A stretch of 64,000 bases of DNA, from NCBI GenBank assembly GCA_948474755.1, contig CAOLHI010001282.1:248001-312000 (forward strand), given 5' to 3'. Source of the stretch: Ctenosaura bakeri. Lineage: Eukaryota > Chordata > Lepidosauria > Squamata > Iguanidae. Positions 10,681 through 20,343 of the stretch are shown here, piece after piece. How positions within the stretch are numbered: the first letter of the stretch is position 1; every line of letters starts with the position of its first letter. The notes beneath the pieces were generated by a model that was not told where the DNA came from, searched no databases, and saw only the letters and a list, made by a program, of their open reading frames with translations. Made by a program: the position numbers and the translations under genes.

Positions 10681-11004
10681 TGGTTGGAAATGCTGTGATA
10701 TTACTTCTGGCAAGCCAATACATGATGGTGCAGCCCTCCAGGAGTGGGAAACGAGTACAGATTGAATGACCCAGTGTCCTCTTCAGTTGTCCTTCCTGCT
10801 TTAGGAGGTAACCTCTAATACTTGAGAAGGGCAGGTATAGGGATTTTTGTACAAAAGCACCTCCATAGGTTCAGTCCTCTGCCCCTAATAAAAATTCACC
10901 TATTTCCAATGGGGGCTGGTCTCCATTGGCCCTGGCAGTCAAAGGAAAGGAAGCCAAAGTCAACAATTGTGGGATTGGTAGAGCAGGACTGCCAGTGGAA
11001 AGAA

Positions 11005-11290
11005 GTCAAAAAAGTATTGTTATTATTTTCATTTATATCCTGCATTTCTCCCAATGATGGTGATAATCATAAATGAAAAAAATATAAATATAACAGTAAT
11101 TTTAAAAACAATTAAATAATTTATAGTTAAACCGTTAAACATTAAAAACATTAAATTCATTAAAAGACACTACAAACCATTACACGACGCAGCACAGCAT
11201 TAAAAGCCCATCCCATTTAGTTACAAAAGCCTGGTGGTACAAGAATGTCTGCAGTTGCTGACAGAAGGAGATCAAGGACCAATGGGACTC
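11005..11290 (-). mobile_element. LINE 3' fragment (L2-like), minus strand
   Basis: Starting with TTATTATTTTCATTTATATCC and followed by long A-rich sequence and 'attaaaagcccatcccatt', this is the reverse complement of a LINE 3' UTR ending in GGATATAAATGAAAATAATAA. No reverse transcriptase motif survives. Confidence 0.5.
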
Positions 11291-11562
11291 TAACCAGCCA
11301 ATTCTGTTTTTGTTTGCTTCCTTCTTCTTTGCAGTGACTCTGCAATACATGTTCTGTACCTAACTGGACTGAAGAATAGTTCCTTGCATTGGTTCAGCGG
11401 ACACCCGCAGTGCTATACCTGGTTCTCTGCTGCAGGCATGGGAAGAGCAGGTGAGAGGAGAGCAATCTCCCATTTGCTCTGCTGCAGTTCTGCTCAGAGA
11501 GTTGCTCCATGGACTTGTTCCAGTCCCCAGATCACCAACGGCTAGTCCAGAGTGATCTTCCA

Positions 11563-11732
11563 GGGGGCTTTCACATGACACAATTATAGCACTGGGTTTC
11601 TACTTCAACTGCTATGGTAACATCTCATGGAATTCTGGCATTTGTGCTTTGCTAGAGCTCTTTGGCTGAGAATTCTAAATATCCCTGCAAGCTGAAAATT
11701 CTAGGATTCCAGAGGATGGAACCATGGCAGGA
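11563..11732. mobile_element. Fold-2 hairpin element, right arm truncated
   Basis: Fold-2 is a sister family of Fold-1: left terminus like GGGCYCWTTCACAC, then ACAATTATAGCAC, 'cttcaactgctatgg', a shared loop (GAGCTCTTTGGCTGAGAATT) and the inverted arm GGATGGAACCATGGCAG. This copy stops before the right terminus at 11732. The shared loop is what ties it to Fold-1. Confidence 0.7.
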
Positions 11733-11769
11733 AAGCTACCAGGCTGATTGCAGAGCAGGTGGTGGTGGT

Positions 11770-11908
11770 GGTGAAGAGATTTTCCTTCCCATTCAAACTG
11801 AACAATTATTTGAGAAGTCTGTCATCCAGAAGCAAGGGAAATAAGGCAAACTTCCAATGTATTCCAATTGTACATTTTGTACATTGTACATTTTTGTAGA
11901 TTCTTACC
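11770..11908 (+). repeat. Unit flanking a Fold-2 element (composite A)
   Basis: The segment 'caaactgaacaattatttg', a GGGAAATAAGGCAAA block, and 'acatttttgtagattctta' recur in the same order immediately left of the Fold-2 copy at 37.67 kb (37565-37667). The shared flank means the two Fold-2 copies were amplified along with neighbouring DNA, or that Fold-2 is part of a larger element. Confidence 0.6.
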
Positions 11909-12131
11909 AGGGACCCTTCCACAGTAACACAACTATAGTATTATGATTCCACTTCAACTCTCGTGGCTTCAGCCTATGGAATTCTTAGGATCTGTAGTTT
12001 GTTTGAGGCACTAGAGCTCTATCGCTGAGAATACTATATACCCCCTCCTTAAACTTCAAATTCTATGGGATGGATTCATGTCAGTTAAAATGGAACTATA
12101 GTACTATAATTATGTAGTGAGAAAAACCCTC
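11909..12131. mobile_element. Fold-2 hairpin element
   Basis: Both arms are present: GGACCCTTCCACAGTAACAC on the left and ACTATAATTATGTAGTGAG on the right, around the loop AGAGCTCTATCGCTGAGAA. It has no coding sequence and belongs to the composite described for 11770-11908. Confidence 0.8.
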
Positions 12132-12233
12132 ATTAAAGAAAGAAACAACTTTAGCCAGTGGGCGAAATATACTTCTGATCCCTGGGACATTAGTGGTGGG
12201 GGGAAGGATGTCCTGTGGATCAGGTAGCCTGAG

Positions 12234-12294
12234 ATACTAACCTTGCTCAGCTTCCAAGATCAGACAGGATCTGTTGCCTTTAAGGTATTTAGTC
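12234..12294 (-). mobile_element. 5S rRNA-derived SINE fragment, minus strand
   Basis: The text GCTCAGCTTCCAAGATCAGA followed by CAGGATCTGTTGCC is the reverse complement of the 5S rRNA internal-promoter region. Only about 60 bp survive; compare the longer copy at 1.5 kb. Confidence 0.6.
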
Positions 12295-12589
12295 CCTCAC
12301 TGTGTTTTGTAATTAATGCATAATGTTTAATAACATCACCAAGGGCCATTTCTAGGTTTCAGGATTTGCTTGGAAACTGCAGTGCCTGGAATGATCCTGA
12401 TCCGAAAGCCCTAGTTGGGAAAAACCTAGCTTCACATGCTTTTAGATAGGAATCTTTACCAGCAGGCTGAGAAGTTAGCAATCATCCTTAGAAAGAAGAA
12501 AATGTTCTTGTCCTTATTGTCTTCCTTCCTCTCTCGATTTTTCCTCTTCCTCCCTGCCCCCCCCCACTTTCTGGGGATTTCCTAACCAG

Positions 12590-12895
12590 GTTTATTAGCC
12601 AGCCTACAGTTGGATTTCCCCAATAATGCATCCAGTGCAGGAAATTGACATATTGAAACTATTAGTCGCAGAAAATTAACATCACTTTGCTAACTGTCTC
12701 TTGCCCATGAGTCACATGCATTACTTCTTCAACCCATGCGCTTTCTCCTGCTCACTGAAGCTTTCCATGTAACACAGTTCAACTGTGTGTTTGTCTTGTT
12801 GACTAACCAATTTACCTGCCTTGCTCTTCTCTTGTGAACCGGATAATGTGAACTAATTAAGGAAGGAGCCTGCAACTGCGGATGAAACCATTTAA
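12590..12895. promoter_or_regulatory. Candidate conserved non-coding element
   Basis: Unique sequence with a mix of binding-site-like words: CCCAATAATGCATCC, AACTATTAGTCGCAG, GTGAACTAATTAAGG and an AACTGTGTG/CACAGTT inverted pair near 12770-12790. No repeat family or open frame explains it. A regulatory role is inferred from texture alone. Confidence 0.3.
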
Positions 12896-13089
12896 TTCTG
12901 TGCTGAAAACATGCTGTAAGGATTTACTTGGGAGAGTGAAGGATTTTACTGCTTCAAGAAAAACTCTGCCTGGGAAAGGGATAGATCCCTTTTGCCACCT
13001 GTATATGTCAACCAGTTGTCCAAGATATATGAAGCCAGGATTTTGCCACAAATCTGCATAGCTGAAAGGTGGAGTGGCTGAAAGAAACC

Positions 13090-13370
13090 TTGGCCGAGAT
13101 CCTACATCTAGGAAACTAAATGTAAACTTAAACTCATGGAGTTAGATGAGATTTGTATATTGCGTTACTGCACAACTGAATGTAAAAACAAATGTGAAGT
13201 GCATGACTGCAATGTGTAAGGCACGATGCAAAACACACAATGCACAGTGGCACCACGTACAGTTCTGCTTCTGCAGCCTTCAACTGAATATAGATTTCCA
13301 CATTATAAGAAAATGTCCAACTGCTTTTGTAAGAGAACTTATATGTGTGTAAATCACCAACAGGACACCA
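13090..13370 (+). repeat. 'V-repeat' copy (GCACAATGCA-rich interspersed repeat)
   Basis: This is one of about nine diverged copies of a repeat marked by GCAATG/GCACAATGCA words. It is followed by CCTTCAACTGAATATAGAT, 'ttccacatt', and a 3' part TGTGTGTAAATCACCAACAG. Copies at 39.4 and 46.4 kb keep the same order. I see no tRNA head, poly-A or inverted ends, so the class is unknown. Confidence 0.55.
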
Positions 13371-13675
13371 TCCCTAATCTTTACCACTGCAGTTGTTGAC
13401 AATAGGCTTGGTATGGTGGCTTGTTTTCTCTGTAGCAGCAGCACACATTTCCCTCTTGGTGCCTAATGATTCCCTAGTTTCCTAGGATATGAAAGACTTC
13501 CCATAGAGTGGTTTTTAAAAATGCACTATTTGCCTGTTTTTAAGATGAGGAAGCCAACATCAACAAAGGTAGCAGCTAAACTGAGAACTGCCTCAACAAC
13601 AAGTAACCAAAGGCTGAACATGGCTTGCTCTGTCTGCATGAGTTCACTGCTGCAGCATTCAATCTTTCTACATAA

Positions 13676-13854
13676 GGCCATTTCCGCACTAGCCTGTTCT
13701 AGCGCGATAATTCCACTTTCAACCTCCTCTGGAATCCTGGGGTTTGAGGTTTCAGGAGGGGCTGGCCAGCCCCTCCGAAACTGCAAACCCCAGGATTCCA
13801 GAGGAGGTTGAAAGTGGAATCATCGCGCTAGAACAGGCTAGTGCAGAAATGGCC
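13676..13854. mobile_element. Fold-1 hairpin element, near-perfect palindrome
   Basis: Arms of about 85 bp face each other around a GGCTGGCCAGCC centre. The arms match almost completely and share CGCGAT and CCTCTGGAATCC variants with the 9.1 kb copy, suggesting a younger subfamily. Flanks ATAA|GGCC and GGCC|ATAA give a 3-4 bp target duplication. Confidence 0.88.
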
Positions 13855-14394
13855 ATAAGACTTGCTTTCCAGTATCTGGACCATCTTTCTTGCCTTCCAT
13901 AGAAGCCATTCCATCCTGTCCCATGTCCTTCTTAAGTGTGCCTGCTGCTGAGAACCAAACATAGAAAGAACTGCAATGATGGGGGCATTTGTTTACCTAG
14001 ACTCATAACCAGAAATGTTCTGGCAGTGCTAAAACAGAGATGGGTTACATATACTCTATGGGCTACATGTGGCCTTCTGTCTTTTCTGTGCTACCTGGAC
14101 TCCTCTACTAGAAAAAATGTTGCTTTAGTGTGTGAAAGGGTCCTTCTCCACAACTTTTTTCTTAAAAAAGAAAAAAAAAAACCTGGAGGTGAAACAGAAG
14201 GTACTTTTGTTTTGGGAAAGAAAACATTAAAAATCCATTTTATTTGGAGAATCAAAATCAGCCTCTAGACCCAGCAAAGTTGCTCACTGCTACAGTAAAG
14301 GGATGTGGTGGTGTTTTGTTTTTTTCTAGAACACCCAGAACATGAATACAAGTAGCCTAACATGTTTAAAATAATTTATCAAATGGCCAAGATA

Positions 14395-14740
14395 GGCCAT
14401 TTCCACATGACGTCACTGTCCCAGTATGGGGACAGGATAGCTGCAGTCGGCTGGTTGCATGACATCATTGCCAGCCCACTCTCCTCCCCATGCATCACAC
14501 TCAGGGGGTATTGGCTAAATGCATAAAATCTGTTTAGCACCTGCAACCGTGTGCTGCTTCTATACCTACCTGTCCTGTGGAAGGACAGGAAGTGTAATAG
14601 CAATGCTTCCTTCCCCAGCGCAGCCTGGGAAATGCCCAGCTGTGTGTGGAAGGAAGAGGCATGGCCATTGTGCTCCCTTCCACAGGGAGCTGGTCCTGTC
14701 GCGCTCCCCTCCCTGCTCCCTTTCCTGCTGGGAAATGGCC
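14395..14740. mobile_element. Non-autonomous DNA transposon, C/G-rich family, copy 1
   Basis: The ends GGCCATTTCCACATGACG and GCTGGGAAATGGCC are inverted repeats. The interior contains CCCCAGCGCAGCCTGGGAAA, shared with the 37.9-38.3 kb element (CCCCAGTGCAGCCTGGGAAA). Small flanking ATA/ACA could be a 3-bp target duplication. Several overlapping open frames inside it are chance products of the GC-rich interior. Confidence 0.6.
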
Positions 14741-14975
14741 ACAGTCAATGTAATTCAATGTCATTTTAAAAGAGCAGCATAATACAGTGCTTCTGGACTT
14801 GTCATTTATCCCAGCACTTATAATTGTGCAAGCAATGGGACTCAAGACTTGCTTTAGAAGCTGAAAATTGTGAGTGGAGGTCGAGAATATGCTACAGGCT
14901 CCATGATGCCTCTGCTCATTTAAGTAACTATGGTCCTCAACATTCTGCAGTGTAATCAGACATTATAGAATCATA

Positions 14976-15181
14976 GGCCATTTCCACACTAGACTGTTAT
15001 GGTGCTATTATTCCACTTTCAACGTCCTATGGAATCCTGGGGTTTGCAGTTTAGGGAGGGGCATTTAGAATTCTCAGCCAGAGAGCTCTTTGGCCACAGG
15101 AAACTAAAAAAAAAAACCAGAATTCCACAGGATGTTGAAAGTGGAATATTAGCTTTATAACAGTCTAGTGCGGAAATGGCC
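14976..15181. mobile_element. Fold-1 hairpin element
   Basis: Complete copy with GGCCATTTCCACACTAGAC and its inverted end GTGCGGAAATGGCC, flanked by ATA on both sides. The loop (TTCTCAGCCAGAGAGCTC) runs in the opposite orientation to most other copies. It sits in the terminal 'atagaatc' repeat of a CR1 3' end, so it inserted after that CR1 copy. Confidence 0.85.
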
Positions 15182-15762
15182 ATAGAATCCTAGGGTGGGA
15201 AGGTCATGAGAACCATCTAGTCCAAGTCCTGTGGTGCTGGAATATACAATGACAGTACTCCTGAAAGATGTCTATCCAACCTCTGTTTAAAGATCTAAAA
15301 AGAACATCAGTCTACTACCTTCTATTCCACTATTCCTATGTCAAATATTTCTGGCAGTAACAAAGTTCTTCCTAACATTTAGGCAGAATCTCTTTTCCTG
15401 TTATTGGAATCCACTAGTTCATGTTCTACGTCCCTATCACACTAAACTGCTACAGCACTATTATTCCAAGTTAACTTGCCCTGACTGCACCCTTTGGAAT
15501 TCTGGGGTTTGTAGTTTGGTGAGACATTGGAGCTTTCTGGCTGAGAGTTCTAAATGCTTTTCCCTAAACTGCACATTCCATGATTTCATGTGATATTGCC
15601 ATTGCAGTTAAAGTGGAATAATGGTGCTATAACTGTAGTTTGATAAGGTCCCTAGTCTCTGCAGCAGCAGAAAACAAGCCCACTCCATCTTCCCAATGAC
15701 ATCTTTTCAGATATTTAAAGATGGCCACTATGGCCTCTCTCAGACTTCTCTGGTTCTTCACC
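15182..15762 (-). mobile_element. CR1 LINE 3' end, minus strand, split by Fold-2
   Basis: The CR1 3' end ('atagaatcctagggtggg', 'accatctagtccaagtcc') starts at 15182 and runs into the antisense C-terminal coding part (TTCTTCCTAACATTTAGGC, 'tctcttttcctgttattgg'). The CR1 text breaks off at 15429 and resumes at 15652 (GCAGCAGCAGAAAACAAGC, 'gatggccactatggcc'). The break is a Fold-2 insertion. Confidence 0.75.
15430..15651. mobile_element. Fold-2 hairpin element nested in CR1
   Basis: Left end GTCCCTATCACACTAAACTG, right end ACTGTAGTTTGATAAGGTCC. Its loop holds 'ggagctttctggctgagag'. Because the CR1 sequence continues on both sides, this insertion is younger than the CR1 copy. Confidence 0.8.
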
Positions 15763-15854
15763 ATGACTCTTCACTTTCCTTGAGAAGAAGGGCTTCATCT
15801 TTGATCGATCTTTGTCATCTTCCTTATCACCAGAGGCAGTCAGAGTCTTCCATG

Positions 15855-16020
15855 TCAGTGAGGTGATAAATCTGCTTCAGATTTTTATCTGAACTTTATA
15901 TTCACCCCATTCCAAAATAGCAATCTCATTTAAAGTTCAGACTAAACCCTATATTGGATTCACCACCCCATTGACATGGGAGCTATCAGTGTTGACTGCT
16001 TATCACCTCTTAAGCAGAAA
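15855..16020. mobile_element. 'W' fold-back element, diverged copy
   Basis: The copy contains TTTAAAGTTCAGACTAAACC, the mark of a small fold-back family whose arms read TCTAAACTTTAAAGGAAC and its complement. Other copies lie at 44.3, 44.7, 48.0 and 56.6 kb. The left arm here is poor. Confidence 0.4.
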
Positions 16021-16089
16021 CAGAAGTAGGTTTTAATAGTGAACTCTGGAGAATATTTTCCTACTGAGTACAAAGTCTGATGTGAAAAA

Positions 16090-16440
16090 ACCACAAGAAC
16101 AATGGACTGGAACCTCTCCAAGGAGGATCACAGTTCTGCCAGGGGGCAGGGGTAAAACATCTGACTGAATCTCCCTCCTTCATCTCCTCGCCTGCTCTTC
16201 CCCTTTCTCCGTCTGTCCTTCTCTTTCTCTGTCTCTCCTCCAGCCCACTTCATGACTTTGTTCTCTGTCAAAAGGCACAGTGTCGAGGAGAAGCTGCCGC
16301 TCTTTTGTGTCCGAGATTTGAATTTGACCCCCTGCAACCTTAAAAAAGAAATCAATACTCCCAGGGAGAAGCAGTGGGCGCTGCTTTCCAAGGCTCACAC
16401 AGCAGCAGCAACATTGCAGGGCTTTTAGATAGATGTTATC
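16090..16440. promoter_or_regulatory. Candidate conserved non-coding element; source of a captured fragment
   Basis: Unique sequence with a pyrimidine-rich core (16180-16250) and 'aatttgaccccctgcaacc' downstream. It contains no repeat family. Positions 16209-16284 are duplicated inside the Fold-1 element at 16.9-17.1 kb. The minus-strand frame 16128-16391 is low-complexity Lys/Arg/Glu sequence and not convincing as an exon. Confidence 0.33.
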
Positions 16441-16905
16441 TGGTTCGGAGACTTCTGAATACTTGAGTGAGGTTGGGTTTGTTGGTTGGGGCTGTGTGTT
16501 TCTGTCTCCTCCATTCTTTAATACTTTTTCCTTCCTTCCTTGGTGAAATGCTATCAGTGTATACCATCCCTGATTCCTTTAGACAGATGCAGAGAATAAC
16601 CGTACCTTTAAATAAATAGTCCTGCTTCAAAAATATACATCAAATAGATACAGTGGCTTCCAAAGCCAGACTGAAAGCTGGCAGGAGGGTTGGTAAGAAC
16701 AGACTGCATTTACATTTAGAGAAGCACTGGTGTGTGACAGAGGTCATCAGCTGATGGTACAGACCCTCAGTGGGAATGAAAAATATATGAAGCAGAGCTG
16801 CATAGCTTGGGGGTGGGAAGAGAAGTAGAAAGGAACGAAGCATTGATGATAACCCTCTGGGGTTGGGCCTTTTTTTTTTTTTTGCTCCTACTTCAGTGAG
16901 ACCTG
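16441..16905. other. Unassigned non-coding sequence
   Basis: No gene or repeat recognised apart from a T-run of 13 at 16871-16883 just before the Fold-1 element. Confidence 0.4.
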
Positions 16906-17144
16906 GGTCATTTCCACACTAGACTGTTATAGTGCTATTATTCCAGTTTCAACATCCTATGGAATCCTGGGCTTTGCAGTTTAGGGAGGGGCCACTTGGC
17001 CGTCTGTCCCTCTCTTTCTCTGTCTCTCCTCCAGCCCACTTCATGATTTTGTTCTCTGTCAAAAGGCACAGTGTCCACCCCAGGATTCCATAGGATGTTG
17101 AAACTGGAATAATAGCACTATAACAGTCTAGTGCGGAAATAGCC
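16906..17144. mobile_element. Fold-1 hairpin element carrying a captured 76-bp local fragment
   Basis: Normal Fold-1 arms (GGTCATTTCCACACTAGAC and GTGCGGAAATAGCC) surround a loop that is not the usual family loop. Positions 17000-17075 equal 16209-16284 with 74 of 76 bases identical; the two differences are T/C transitions at the 11th base and within 'catgaYttt'. The fragment is in the same orientation as its source. The element is otherwise non-coding. See the matching finding for mechanism. Confidence 0.9.
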
Positions 17145-17156
17145 ATAGCCTCTGAA

Positions 17157-17525
17157 CATCTTAATTTAACAGGGACAATCCTAATTAATCCCCTGTTTTC
17201 CCACTTTTTCAACTGCTTTTAAAATGTCCCAGTTTCTTTCTCCTCCTCAGATTCCCCCCCCTTTGTCCTCAGCTTACTTCAGTTGCTGAAAACTGAGTTC
17301 AAAGTGCAGAAGTTATTTGTTCTCAATTAACTCAGCAGGCAGAGAGGAGAGGAGGGTGCAGAAGTCTATTCTTCCCAACAGTATCAGGCAAAAGCAAACT
17401 GCTGAAGCCTCTCCTAGTTTGTGTGTTCTTGCTCAACAATAACTTTTGCCGTCCTGACACATCCTGATGTAGCTTGGCCATATGTGTCCTAGTTTTCATC
17501 TGTGAAATGTATAGTGAGATGGCCT
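17157..17525 (+). mobile_element. 'TC-unit' DNA repeat, empty-site copy
   Basis: Near-complete copy: TTTCTTTCTCCTCCTCAG, CTTCAGTTGCTGAAAACTG, TTGTTCTCAATTAACTCAGC, a purine block, then GATGTAGCTTGGCCATATG and TGTCCTAGTTTTCATCTGTG. The GTGTCC/TTTTCATCTG junction is uninterrupted here, which shows the ancestral site that is occupied by Fold-1 at 24.5 and 34.5 kb. Confidence 0.7.
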
Positions 17526-18161
17526 GTCATTTGCTTGGGGCTTCCAGTTTCTTTTCAGAGAATCCTTCCTTATGACCCTGTGTCATTTTGCATCTCAGAC
17601 CTTGCGCTCAAAAATAACAGACCAGGGGCAACAGTGTGTCCTTCCCTCTAAGGTTCACAGCATGGAATGGTCCTTGTGCAAATAACAATAGCAATCCTTT
17701 ATATGGAGAAAACTAGATTCTCAGGGGAAGGATTCTGGTCTAGCCTTGACTTGGCAGCTTTCAGCATGTAAAGAATTTGGAGTGGGTGGGTGAGCAAAGG
17801 AGCACTGCTGCTCATGAGCTCCAATCTGCAGTCTGGAATGGTCCAATTCAGTCCTAGATTTGTTGTGTTACCTGACATTTGCAAGACGTAGCCTCAGACT
17901 CTATGCTTTAATTTTTAATGAGTGGTTTTCATAGCTGAAGACAAGATCCATAACAATTTAGGTATTCTCAAGGCTCATCATGCTGGTCTGTTGAACATTC
18001 AGTGGTCAGAAGCAGGTGCAAGCTTCCAAGTGATCCTATTGTAGCAAGAACCAGAGACTCCCAAATAGGTCAAGCAGAGAATTATCTCCTAGCTAGAGAA
18101 TATGAGCAAGTAATTCTGGATCCATCCAGTAGAGGGAAGTGGTCCATACCCATACTTTTAC
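17526..18161. other. Unassigned non-coding sequence
   Basis: No gene or repeat recognised. Open frames are 61 codons or fewer. Confidence 0.4.
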
Positions 18162-18470
18162 TGTTGCATGCCTCCAAGCAATTCTGACCCTATTGTAGGG
18201 TTTACCTGGCAGGATTTATTTCTTTCCTGTAAGGCTGAGAGAGTGTGACTGGCCCAAGGTCAGCCAGTGGGTTTCCATGGCTGAGTGGAGATTAAAAATC
18301 CGGTGTACAAAACTCTTAGCCCTTTTCCACACTAGACTGTTATAGTGCTATTGTTCCACTTTCAACATCCTATGGAATCCTGGGTTTTGCAGTTTAGGGA
18401 GGGGCACTATAACAGTCTAGTGTGGAAATGACCTTTGTCCAAAACTCAAATCACTACACCACCTTGGCTT
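18162..18470 (-). mobile_element. tRNA-derived SINE, minus strand, interrupted by Fold-1
   Basis: SINE body text 'ggctgagagagtgtgactgg', 'ccagtgggtttccatggctg' runs to 18318 and the tRNA-head end 'ccaaaactcaaatcactac' resumes at about 18440. The gap is a short Fold-1 element; a CAAAACTC motif occurs on both sides of it. Confidence 0.75.
18319..18433. mobile_element. Fold-1 hairpin element, internally deleted, nested in a SINE
   Basis: The left arm is complete to AGGGAGGGGC, but the right arm is reduced to the terminal CACTATAACAGTCTAG and GTGTGGAAATGACC. At 115 bp it is one of the shortest copies and cannot form the full hairpin. Confidence 0.82.
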
Positions 18471-19040
18471 CCATTGTGCTTCCCAAAGCACTTTGCAAAT
18501 GCTACAAAATCTCAGGGGCTTTTCTTCCCTGAACTTTTGTTATTTTCAAATATAATATGCTTACCTGTGGCCTCAGTGATGAATATTACTCAAACATACA
18601 CTCACTATAAGTTCAGAGTTTGGAAAAGCTGGGGGTTTTTTTGGCTGATTCCTACTGATAATCCCAAATAGTGTATTCAATACATCTCACTGATTGAATT
18701 AGTGCACTCTAGTTGAAATTATCAGTAGGATTCCAGTTGTACTGCATGGGTGACTTCAGGAATTATCCAAAGAAAGTAATTTTCCTAAACTCTGCGTAGG
18801 TTTTCCTTTCCTAAATACACTCAAACAGCCTGGTGTTGTGTCTGTTCTTTTGGAAAAGAGATTCCCCACAAGCCTCAATTTACAACAGGCCCTCCACATT
18901 TTCAAAATCTGGCATAATCTTTTGATGAGCTGGGGCTGACACAGACAGGCATGTAGACATTTTCTTTTATTGCTGTAAATAAGCTGAAAAGTATTCAACA
19001 CTGTCTGGATTCATACCTAATGTCCCTCATATGGCCAGTG
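18471..19040. other. Unassigned non-coding sequence
   Basis: No gene, RNA or repeat that I can name. A duplicated 'cctactgataatcc' / 'attatcagtaggattcc' inverted pair occurs at about 18650-18665 and 18717-18733. Confidence 0.4.
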
Positions 19041-19470
19041 GGGCCTCCTGTTTTCCCATGCATCCCTTTTTTCATCGTAGGACTCTTGTTCTGAGAGCCA
19101 TTTTCTTTTTCCGCTTTTTTAAACCTCAGGAATGTTAGTAGCAATGTTTTTGCCTTTTCCTGATTTCCCCCCGGGTTTAGATATCTAAACAGCAGTGCCT
19201 CAGAAAGCCCACTGGTGTTTTCTAGTTGAATTGTACCCAGAGTTGCCTGGATCTGTACCAAATATCCCAAAGGGATCTATAGGACCTACTGTTTTCCCAT
19301 TCCTTCCTTTGAAACCTCACGAATCTTACCTGCAATACCTCAGAAAACCCATTTACTCACCCTTTTAAAACACCTCGGGAATCTTAACAGCTATGCCTTA
19401 GCTGTCTCCTATTTTCCTGCCTTCTCTCATGACCTTGGGATTCTTAGTACAGTGCTTCACGGAGCACTCT
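19041..19470. repeat. Old degenerate tandem array
   Basis: A motif series (CCTNTTTTCC..., AACCTCNNGAATCTTA, AGCNATGCCT, CAGAAAGCCC) recurs about four times: around 19045-19210, 19281-19350, 19365-19405 and 19405-19470. Units vary in length and identity is low, so this is an old minisatellite-like array or tandem part of an element. No coding function is seen. Confidence 0.5.
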
Positions 19471-19948
19471 CTTGTTTACTAGCACCATTGAAAGCTATTT
19501 CTTGATGAGTTATGGCTAGTCCCCCTCTTTTACTTTTAATGATCCCCCATTTTTATTTTTGACTTGAAATTTAGCACTGGAACTTGAGCAATAACCAAAA
19601 AGCACTGTCAAATTTTGAGGTGTCTAGTAAAGCATCCCAGTGAATTATGGCTGCTATAAACAGCCACACAGATATTCTCTTTTGTTATTATAAATTGATG
19701 TTAGTTTCCCTAAGACACTTTGGCTATAGGGAAACAGGTTGAATGAACAAATGAATGTATCAGTAGAATCTTGTTATTAAACCTTTATGATAATAATGTG
19801 AATCTTCTTTCCTAATTCTATCATTTACAGAAAAAAAGCTAGCAATAATGTAGCTTACTAGTATGGCAATAGGCTGTTTGCTGCCTTCCAGATATCTTAG
19901 TTCTCATGAATCCCTGACCAGTGGTCAAGCTGACTGGGCATATGGGAG

Positions 19949-20096
19949 CTTGGAGTGTGTGGACAGCGGTGGAAGGAGGCAGGGCTATGGCATGGGGAGC
20001 GGGGCCACTGTGTGCAGGGCATGGCTAGGGGCCAGGAGGCCCCAAAACATCGCTTCCCTGGGGGTGAACTGCCCCCATCGCCCCCCTATCCCTACA
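19949..20096 (+). mobile_element. hAT element fragment (CAGTGGCG family)
   Basis: Segments GGAGCTTGGAGTGTGTGGA, CAGGGCTATGGCATG and 'atcgcccccctatcccta' match the complete copy at 21880-22135 in order. The terminal repeats are not clear here. The GC-rich open frames over it are chance. Confidence 0.5.
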
Positions 20097-20232
20097 CATC
20101 TGGGTCCTAAACACAGGTTGCCTATGCCTAGCGATCACTGAAAACCATTGAGTTGAGTGTTTTGCCCTAAGTAATTCCTCCTCTTGAGCGCTTAGAATAT
20201 TGACAGACCCTCCATGATGTGACTGAAGCTTA

Positions 20233-20343
20233 GGGCCTTTCTGCACTAAACTGTTATAGTGCTATTATTCCACTTTCAACAGGATTCCATAGGATGTTGA
20301 AAATGAAATAATAGCACCATAACAGTGTAGTGCAGAAAGGCCC
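20233..20343. mobile_element. Fold-1 hairpin element, shortest copy
   Basis: Ends GGGCCTTTCTGCAC and GTGCAGAAAGGCCC with TTA on both outer sides (3-bp target duplication). The centre has been deleted symmetrically, leaving about 53 bp per arm and no loop motif. Confidence 0.85.

Noticed and set aside
16128..16391. Lys/Arg/Glu-rich minus-strand frame as an exon
   Set aside because: It is the complement of a pyrimidine-rich tract; low complexity and no splice context.
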